In this document: in pieces, positions 58,116 to 64,000 of the stretch
How positions within the stretch are numbered: position 1 is the first letter of the stretch
How the letters are laid out: each line of letters begins with the position of its first letter
NCBI GenBank assembly: GCA_963717445.1
Contig: OY970334.1
Span: 310,001-374,000, forward strand
DNA length: 64,000 nucleotides
Origin: JAGVPT01 sp963717445
Lineage (GTDB): Bacteria > Bacteroidota > Ignavibacteria > UBA10030 > UBA8401
Reading direction: 5' to 3'
Notes under the pieces: model-generated
Told to the model about the DNA's origin: nothing
Seen by the model: only the letters and a program-made list of their open reading frames with translations
The model's database searches: none
Made by a program: the position numbers and the translations under genes

Positions 58116-60842
58116 ATGTCATCATTTTCATTCACACAAACACACGACATGGGACACAAAAAAATAAACCGCATCGTAGCCCTGGCAGTTTTTGCTGTCA
58201 CACTCATAACGTATCTCTATACTCTCCCCCCGACAGTCGTTTTCTGGGATGTTCCGGAGCATTGTGCTGCATCGTACCTTCTGCAGGTGCAGCATCCGCC
58301 CGGATCTCCTCTGCTGGTCATCGTGATGCGCGTTGCTTCAATGATACCGCTATTCACCGATATCGCGGCGCGGATGAATTTCGTTAATGCGTTAGCCAGT
58401 GCGATTGTTGTAACGTTGCTCTACCTCATCACGGTAAGGATGATTTTGTTACGGCACGCTTTGCCGGAGGCGGCCTTCGACCGAATAGCGGTGTACGGGT
58501 CAGCAGCGATTGGCGCGCTGGCTCTTACGTTCAGCACAACCTTCTGGTTCAATTCGCTTGAAACCGAAACCCGAAACACCAGCCTCCTATTCACAGCGAT
58601 CATTATTTGGCTTGCCCTTCGGTGGCATGAAGAATATGAAGAGCCGCACAGCGATGCCTACCTGCTCCTTATTACGTTTCTCGTTGGCTTGACCACGGGT
58701 ATACATATCCACGGGCTGATGGGATTCTCGGTGGCAATTCTGGTTGTGTACTTTCGCTTTTACAAACATTCCCTGCAGAAGTTCTTATTCTCGACAGATA
58801 TAATAAAATTCGGAGTCGTTGCTTCACTAATCTTTTTTAGCGTTTATCCCGGTATTGTGAAATGGTATCCTTCCATGATGGACGGAGAAGTATTCGGGAT
58901 TACAACCGACCTTTGGGTCGTGGTCGCCGTAGTACTCCCACTGAGTGCATTTTTTCTACTCTACTATTCCATCAAACATAAAAGAAGGATTCTCAATATT
59001 GGAGCGCTTTCCTTCCTCCTCATCCTTCTCGGTTACTCAATCTATGCGGTCGTTTATATCCGGTCGAACGAAAACCCACCCATAAACGAGGACGATCCGA
59101 GCACGATCCATCGCCTTGTGATGTACCTTGCGCGCGAACAGTATGGCGACACACCGCTTCTCCAACGGCGCTGGTCAAACGAACCGGACAAGATGGAGTA
59201 CTTCAAGAACTATACAAGCGATGCCGACTATTTCTGGCGCTACCAGATCAATCACATGTACCTCCGGTACTTCGGATGGAATTTCATCGGCAAAGAAGAC
59301 GATTGGCAAGGCGCCGGTGTTCGCTTCGGCCAATTGTTTGGGATCCCGCTCCTCATCGGCCTGATCGGATTTTTCTATCATTGGAAAATAGACCCGAAGA
59401 TGGCGTTCATCATGACCATCTATTTTGTGCTCACGGGGTTTGCGCTCGCAGTGTACTTTAATATGCAGCAAGAACAGCCTCGCGAACGAGACTATTTCTT
59501 CGTCTACTCCTTCTTCGGTTTCTGCCTTTGGATAGGCATGGGAACGCTTGCGATCATCAACTATCTTGAACAAAAGCTTAAGGAGCACTCCGCCCACATT
59601 GCCGGATACTGCGCGCTCGCTGCTGCATTTATTTTTGTACCGGCGAATATGCTGAGAACGACAATCCATCCGTCGAGCCGTTACGGACATTACTTGGCAT
59701 GGGATTATGCCTACAACCTGCTGCAGAGCACGGAGAAAGATGCAATCCTCATTACCAATGGGGACAACGATACCTTTCCACTTTGGTACCTCCAGGACGT
59801 TGAAGGCATTCGCAGGGACGTTCGGGTCATTTGCCTGAGTCTCGCCAACACTGATTGGTATATCAAACAATTGAAAGACACCGAGCCTTTTGGCGCCAAG
59901 AAGGTGCCGATCAGCATGACCGATGACCAGATCACCGGAATTCAACCCGTTCAGTACGAGCCTCAAATGTTTTACCTCCCCGTGCCTCGCAGTGCAGAGG
60001 AAGGCTGGGACTCATCAAAAACAGATTCCAGCGGCTCGGAAATCGTCGATACGGTGAAATTCGTTATGCCGGCAACGCTCCAGTTCGGGAATATTAAAGC
60101 TCTTCGTGTCCAGGACATTCTTGTGTTCGACATCGTTCGTACATCAAAATGGCAGCGCCCAATTTATTTTGCAACGACCGGAGGCGATGACAGCAAAATT
60201 GGGCTTCAGGACCATATGGAAATGCGAGGCCTTGCGATGAAGCTCGTTCCTCGCAAAATGCATTCATTTTGGGAGGGAGTGAACGAAAACATTTTGAAGA
60301 AGCAGCTTATGACCGATATCCAAACTCCATCAAAGACACCAGCGTTCGGTTTCCGATGGAGAGGCTTGCAGGACCCTGCAGTACACTTCGACGAAAACCA
60401 ACGGCGCCTTATTTTGAACTACCGGCAAGCGTTCCTTTCACTTGCTGTTTACCTTACAAACGTAAAACATGATCCGAACGGTGCCGTTGCTACGCTAAAC
60501 AGAATGGACCAGGTAATTCCTCGTTCCATCATTTCACTGGATTATCGCGCAAAATCCGATATCTCTGAGATATACAAGTTTGCCGGCGATACTCTTCATG
60601 CCCGCGAGTATGCAGGAGAACTTGTCGCTGAATTGAGCCGCTTCATGACCGAACCGGTAAATGAACAATTGGACCAATACAATCCGCTTATCGTGCTGGC
60701 GCAGTCGTACGAATTACTAAAGGAGTATGACAAAGCGATCGCGACAATGGACCGTGTTGCCCAGGCATACGCTACAACTCCAGGAATAAACGGATTGGTT
60801 GAAGGACGAAAGGCCGAGCTTCAAGCAGAAAAGGGTCGGTAG
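58116..60842 (+). CDS. DUF2723 family membrane protein (GT-C glycosyltransferase-like)
   Basis: About 908 residues. Start 58116 (ATG) or 58149 (MGHKKINRI); the ribosome site is poor. About twelve N-terminal helices begin with 'ALAVFAVTLITYLYTLPPTVVFWDVPEHCAASYLLQVQHPPGSPLL', the DUF2723 signature where the acidic W-D-x-x-E and the H-P-P-G loop correspond to the GT-C catalytic loop. The middle large exported domain includes 'ILITNGDNDTFPLWYLQDVEGIRRDV', and the C-terminus has TPR-like helices ('LAQSYELLKEYDKAIATMDRVAQAYATTPG'). DUF2723 proteins transfer sugars to exported proteins or lipids, probably including T9SS cargo in this group; that is inference. Confidence 0.85.
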   Translation: MSSFSFTQTHDMGHKKINRIVALAVFAVTLITYLYTLPPTVVFWDVPEHCAASYLLQVQHPPGSPLLVIVMRVASMIPLFTDIAARMNFVNALASAIVVTLLYLITVRMILLRHALPEAAFDRIAVYGSAAIGALALTFSTTFWFNSLETETRNTSLLFTAIIIWLALRWHEEYEEPHSDAYLLLITFLVGLTTGIHIHGLMGFSVAILVVYFRFYKHSLQKFLFSTDIIKFGVVASLIFFSVYPGIVKWYPSMMDGEVFGITTDLWVVVAVVLPLSAFFLLYYSIKHKRRILNIGALSFLLILLGYSIYAVVYIRSNENPPINEDDPSTIHRLVMYLAREQYGDTPLLQRRWSNEPDKMEYFKNYTSDADYFWRYQINHMYLRYFGWNFIGKEDDWQGAGVRFGQLFGIPLLIGLIGFFYHWKIDPKMAFIMTIYFVLTGFALAVYFNMQQEQPRERDYFFVYSFFGFCLWIGMGTLAIINYLEQKLKEHSAHIAGYCALAAAFIFVPANMLRTTIHPSSRYGHYLAWDYAYNLLQSTEKDAILITNGDNDTFPLWYLQDVEGIRRDVRVICLSLANTDWYIKQLKDTEPFGAKKVPISMTDDQITGIQPVQYEPQMFYLPVPRSAEEGWDSSKTDSSGSEIVDTVKFVMPATLQFGNIKALRVQDILVFDIVRTSKWQRPIYFATTGGDDSKIGLQDHMEMRGLAMKLVPRKMHSFWEGVNENILKKQLMTDIQTPSKTPAFGFRWRGLQDPAVHFDENQRRLILNYRQAFLSLAVYLTNVKHDPNGAVATLNRMDQVIPRSIISLDYRAKSDISEIYKFAGDTLHAREYAGELVAELSRFMTEPVNEQLDQYNPLIVLAQSYELLKEYDKAIATMDRVAQAYATTPGINGLVEGRKAELQAEKGR

Positions 60843-60870
60843 GAAATTAGCGCTTTTTTGTTTTTGACTT

Positions 60871-60900
60871 TGCAATTTCATGTTGGAAATTGCTATATTA
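60871..60900 (+). promoter_or_regulatory. Promoter with palindromic operator ahead of hupE-like gene
   Basis: TTGCAA (60871-60876), 18 nt, TATATT (60894-60899) with a perfect 8-bp inverted repeat GCAATTTC-N6-GAAATTGC (60872-60893) filling the promoter spacer. A repressor bound there would block transcription of the metal transporter gene. The regulator is unknown; the site is not a NikR consensus. Confidence 0.6.
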
Positions 60901-61017
60901 CTTTCAAAGCAATATTGAACAAAATGATTAACATACGGCTTCAGCGCTATAGATGAAATCGCGCATAAGCAATTTTGAAAATCAAAGAAGAATCAGATTA
61001 AATTAAATGGAGTTACT

Positions 61018-61620
61018 ATGAAACAAACGATCGGCGATTCACCGTTATCCAATGCGAAGTTTCTTTCACTCGCTGCACTTTTTTTCCCGTCACTTGCATT
61101 CATTCATCTCGGTGTCGGCCCAACAAGCGGTTTTCTTAACGGATTTTTTCATCCGTTTAGCGGCCTCGATCACGTATGCGCAATGCTGGCAGTCGGTTTG
61201 TGGGCTGCACAGCGAGGCGGGCGCGCACTCTGGGCAATCCCCCTTACTTTCATTACTGTTATGACTGTTGGCGGCATACTCGGGATGGCGGGAATCGCTC
61301 TCCCGTTTGTCGACCGGGGCATCATCATTTCTGTTCTGATACTCGGCATCTTAGTCGCTGCGTCTGTCCGGATGCCGATTGTTGCGAGCAGTATCGTCGT
61401 TGGCCTCTTCGCTCTTCTCCATGGTCATGCTCATGGAACCGAGATGCCGCTGACTGCATCCGGTCTCGCGTACGGGATGGGCTTCGTAGCCGCCACTGCC
61501 TTGCTTCACGCCTCCGGAATCGCGGTTGCCATGGTTGCACCAAAACTTGGACTTAACCGCGCTGTTCGCTTTGCAGGCGCCGCCATTGCGCTTTGCGGAA
61601 TCTATCTGCTTTTCGTATAG
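61018..61620 (+). CDS. HupE/UreJ family nickel or cobalt transporter
   Basis: A 200-residue inner membrane protein with six to seven helices. The metal signature is 'FFHPFSGLDHVCAMLAVGLW' (HPxxGxDH) in helix 2 and 'FALLHGHAHGTEMP' in a later helix, both usual for HupE/UreJ. It should bring in Ni2+ or Co2+. No urease or hydrogenase gene is nearby. A palindrome overlaps its promoter, so metal-dependent control is likely. A short hairpin (GCTTCTG...CAGGGGC) with T run follows the stop, near 61660. Confidence 0.88.
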   Translation: MKQTIGDSPLSNAKFLSLAALFFPSLAFIHLGVGPTSGFLNGFFHPFSGLDHVCAMLAVGLWAAQRGGRALWAIPLTFITVMTVGGILGMAGIALPFVDRGIIISVLILGILVAASVRMPIVASSIVVGLFALLHGHAHGTEMPLTASGLAYGMGFVAATALLHASGIAVAMVAPKLGLNRAVRFAGAAIALCGIYLLFV

Positions 61621-61711
61621 AAGCGAATCGGCCGATAGCTAAAAGAGATTCAAAAAAAAGCTTCTGCATACACAGGGGCTTTTCATTTTTATTTGCCGGT
61701 TTTGTTGCCTC

Positions 61712-62308
61712 TTACCGGTAAAGATTATGCCGCTCGATATATTGAAGAACCTCGTGAGGGACTAAATATTGAATAGACTTATGCTGACGGACCCTTGTTC
61801 TAATTCCAGTCGATGAGATTTGAACATCGGGCACTGAGGCAAAATGTACGGTTCCGCGAATTTTTTTATTCACGACACCGGTTTTTTGGAATGGCCTGTT
61901 CATGACAATCAGCGAAGCCAATTCCATGATCCGCTCTGGATTCTTCCAAGTATGGAATTCGGAAAAGTTATCGGCTCCAATGATTATAAATAATTTGCTG
62001 TTGGGAAAATCCCGATGGAACGTTTCAACGGTCTTATAAGTGTACGAGACTCCCTTCCTCTCCAACTCCAAGGATGAAAAATCAAAACGCGAATTTTCTT
62101 TGATCGCACGTCGAACCATCTGGAAACGGTGTATGGCAAGCTCATCCTCCCCCCTTTTTTTATGAGGAGAGATATATGACGGTACAAAGAAGAGTTTGTC
62201 GAGCTTGAACTGCTCGCAAACGCTTTCAGCGACAATAAGATGCGCCATGTGCGGCGGGTTGAATGTGCCTCCAAAAATGCCGATGCGCGCCGTCGCGGTA
62301 TCGATCAT
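61712..62308 (-). CDS. nadD: Nicotinate-nucleotide adenylyltransferase
   Basis: A 198-residue NadD. The N-terminal HxGH-type motif is 'IGIFGGTFNPPHMAHLIVAE' and the C-terminal ISSTxIR motif is 'QISSTGIRTRVRQ'. It makes NaAD from NaMN and ATP in NAD synthesis. It follows the GT4 gene by 7 bp on the same strand, so the two are likely one transcription unit. Confidence 0.93.
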   Translation of the reverse strand: MIDTATARIGIFGGTFNPPHMAHLIVAESVCEQFKLDKLFFVPSYISPHKKRGEDELAIHRFQMVRRAIKENSRFDFSSLELERKGVSYTYKTVETFHRDFPNSKLFIIIGADNFSEFHTWKNPERIMELASLIVMNRPFQKTGVVNKKIRGTVHFASVPDVQISSTGIRTRVRQHKSIQYLVPHEVLQYIERHNLYR

Positions 62309-62315
62309 GTCAGCC

Positions 62316-63416
62316 TCACATTATTTTATCGTAAACTTCCAACGTTTTTTTCGCTGTCATCTGCCATGAAAAACCCCTCGAACGTTTTTCCCCCTTCACA
62401 ATCATTTCCTCTTTTAACGCTGTGTTTCGTAGCAGACTCATTATTGCATCGGCAAACATACCGTGATTGCCTGATTCGCAAATGATTGCAGCGTCTCCGA
62501 CAATTTCGGGAAGAGATCCCGCATCTGATACAACCACTGGAACACCGGAAGCCATGGCCTCCAGCGCAGGCAAGCCGAATCCTTCATAGAGGGAAGGCAA
62601 AACGAACATTTCAGCGTTCTTATAGGCTAGAATGAGCTCCTCGTTTGACAACCGGCCTAATGATTTCACTTTCGTCGAAAGACCCAGCCTATTCATCAAT
62701 ACCTGAAGTGTCTTGTCTGAACCAAGAGATCCTCCGACAAAAACTAATTCAATGTCCGGAAACAGAGTAAGAACTTCTTTGAACGAACGAAAAAGGATAT
62801 GAAGGCCTTTGTGAGGCTTTGTGTTCCCCACAAAAAGAATAAATGGACGCTCCAGCTTGTATTTTAACCTAAAACCTTCAATCTGAGACCGAGCAGCTTT
62901 GGCATGGAATTCGCCCGAAACACCGAGAGGAATCGGGATAATCTTTTCTTCGGGAACGTGAAACGATTGAAGAATATCGCGCTTGGTGAATTCGGTATCT
63001 GTGATAATGAACCGTGCATCATGTGTCGCATGCCAGATCATTCCATAGGAATACGAACGCTGCAATAAGGAAAAAAATTGAGGAAATCTCAAATGAATGA
63101 GGTCGTGAATTGTAACAATAGAATTCCGCTTGAGCCCGAAAGGAAGGGTATAATGAGGTGAGTGAAAAACAGAAACATTATGCGTATTGATTTGACGCCC
63201 GAATAAAATAATTTCGCCAAAGGAGTATTTCCCGTACGGTGCAATTGAAGTTTTCCATCCCGCAGGGAAACCGACGGTCTCTGCATCTTCCGGTCCCACG
63301 AATAGGAGAAAATCACCGGAAGGTCTCAACCGTGCATACTCCCGGATGAGATATTGAATGTACGTTCCGATCCCGAAATCATGGTATTTTCTTGCATCGA
63401 ACGCGATTAAAGGCAT
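62316..63416 (-). CDS. Glycosyltransferase family 4 protein
   Basis: A 366-residue GT-B enzyme. The N-terminal acceptor domain includes 'HSPHYTLPFGLKRNSIVTIHDLIHLRFP'; the C-terminal donor domain has 'PFILFVGNTKPHKGLHILFRSF' and the EX7E motif 'PSLYEGFGLPALEAMASGVPVVVS'. It probably adds mannose or a similar sugar to a lipid-linked or surface glycan. The next gene, nadD, starts 7 bp downstream. Substrate unknown. Confidence 0.92.
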   Translation of the reverse strand: MPLIAFDARKYHDFGIGTYIQYLIREYARLRPSGDFLLFVGPEDAETVGFPAGWKTSIAPYGKYSFGEIILFGRQINTHNVSVFHSPHYTLPFGLKRNSIVTIHDLIHLRFPQFFSLLQRSYSYGMIWHATHDARFIITDTEFTKRDILQSFHVPEEKIIPIPLGVSGEFHAKAARSQIEGFRLKYKLERPFILFVGNTKPHKGLHILFRSFKEVLTLFPDIELVFVGGSLGSDKTLQVLMNRLGLSTKVKSLGRLSNEELILAYKNAEMFVLPSLYEGFGLPALEAMASGVPVVVSDAGSLPEIVGDAAIICESGNHGMFADAIMSLLRNTALKEEMIVKGEKRSRGFSWQMTAKKTLEVYDKIM

Positions 63417-64000
63417 GGAAGAATTTAGATATATTGTTCACGGGGCATTCAATCTAAGGACACGATTACTCAAAGAGAGCCGATCCTAATATACCACAAA
63501 TCTTGTTTTAAGGTAAGAAGAGATTGATAAAAAATAAGATAACCGTTTCAACAGCTTCTTGAGCAAGCCCGAGTTGCTTTGACGGTATCACTCCTTGAGT
63601 AGTGGTGCACTTTGAATATTCTGAATAAAAAAGATTTGTCATGCCCGCGAAAGCGGGCATCCAGCCGTAATTGAATGGATTCCGGCTTTCGCCGGAATGA
63701 CATTTACTTTGAAAGTATACCACTATCACTCCTTGATTCACTTTTACACTTTTTGTATTATGATGCAGTCATGACAGGTGTTTTTTATATCTCCTACACC
63801 ATCTCACGCTCTATTCTGTCACAATAACCTCATTATCGCTTTTGGGATTTCAGATTGTTGCAAAAATTTTCGCTCTCATTACCTCCATTAGCTCCTCTAA
63901 TCTTCACAATACACGACTTATCGGCCACTATGGCTTCTCGCTGATTGCGCTGGATGCTATTATTACAGATTCTGGAATGGAGTTGTTCTTCCAATACGGG
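63417..64000. other. Intergenic region with palindromic repeat and possible start of another gene
   Basis: The first part is A/T-rich. A palindromic element is at 63599-63723. After it, TTGATT (63733-63738), 17 nt, TATTAT looks like a promoter. From about 63818 to the window end one plus frame stays open for about 60 codons ('VTITSLSLLGFQIVAKIFALITSISSSN', hydrophobic) and could be the beginning of a membrane protein, but no clear start codon is in frame. Confidence 0.4.
63599..63723. mobile_element. Palindromic repeat with 13-bp flanking direct repeats
   Basis: TATCACTCCTTGA occurs directly on both sides (63586-63598 and 63724-63736). Between them are nested inverted repeats: GTGGTGCACTTT near the left against AAAGTATACCAC at the right, and TGTCATGCCCGCGAAAGC against GCTTTCGCCGGAATGACA. 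This is the widespread GCGAAAGC-hairpin type of interspersed repeat. Confidence 0.6.

Noticed and set aside
59175..59966. Minus-strand 263-codon frame
   Set aside because: Antisense of the DUF2723 gene in a codon-biased region.
63508..63741. Minus-strand frame with CHSGESRNP and WMPAFAGMT
   Set aside because: Typical false translation of the GCGAAAGC interspersed repeat; no real protein.

Overview
The window looks like a chromosome segment from a Bacteroidota-type (FCB group) bacterium, closest in style to Ignavibacteria or relatives. The main reason is a set of large secreted proteins ending in the 'NYPNPFNPST' plus 'SSGIYFYRL ... TKKLLLLK' type IX secretion sorting tail. Promoters of the TTG/TAnnTTTG kind fit too. 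No rRNA is present. The exact lineage cannot be fixed from the sequence alone.

Layout. 0-30.6 kb is an ordinary housekeeping backbone: SRPBCC and DinB proteins, an AmmeMemoRadiSam-type radical SAM enzyme, an APC permease, a K+-independent membrane pyrophosphatase, tRNA-Phe, a PuuD-like membrane protein, a secreted metalloprotease, and a minus-strand run atuA - atuA C-terminal partner - prfB - two LolC/E permeases - lolD. After these come aspS, an acetyltransferase, an aldo/keto reductase, trxA, dnaE, proS, an M61 peptidase and an acetate transporter. prfB is read in two frames joined by the classic RF2 +1 frameshift site (15656-15661). Two identical 119-bp MITE-like elements, each with its own 5-bp target duplication, lie in this backbone.

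30.65-56.35 kb is a genomic island of about 25.7 kb. It is bounded by 69-bp direct repeats of a tRNA-Arg(CCU) gene and carries a tyrosine integrase next to the right copy. The left tRNA copy is intact; the right copy has a 4-nt insertion in its acceptor arm. Inside are an 18-bp repeat close to each att site, a duplicated promoter-like module with three 22-bp iterons near each end, two IS elements (a truncated IS30-family copy splitting a secreted NHL protein, and an intact-looking ISNCY/IS1202-type copy with a 16-bp target duplication in a terminator), and a mainly plus-strand series of cargo genes. Cargo: H-type lectin, HEPN protein, lipoproteins, BNR-propeller T9SS proteins, NmrA reductase, HNH nuclease, NfeD/SPFH pair, C39-like peptidase, polysaccharide deacetylase. 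Several cargo genes are followed by degenerate attC-like sites, as in an integron cassette array without its integrase. Three cargo genes share a promoter plus structured leader RNA ending in a terminator-like hairpin; I do not recognise this RNA.

56.35-64 kb returns to backbone: a cyclic-nucleotide-binding/DUF1003 membrane protein, a TatA subunit fused to two zinc ribbons, a DUF2723 glycosyltransferase-like membrane protein, a HupE/UreJ metal transporter with a palindrome in its promoter, nadD, a GT4 glycosyltransferase, and a palindromic repeat. The strongest candidates for something undescribed are the tRNA-Arg island's cassette-like cargo zone, its leader-RNA family, and its duplicated iteron modules.
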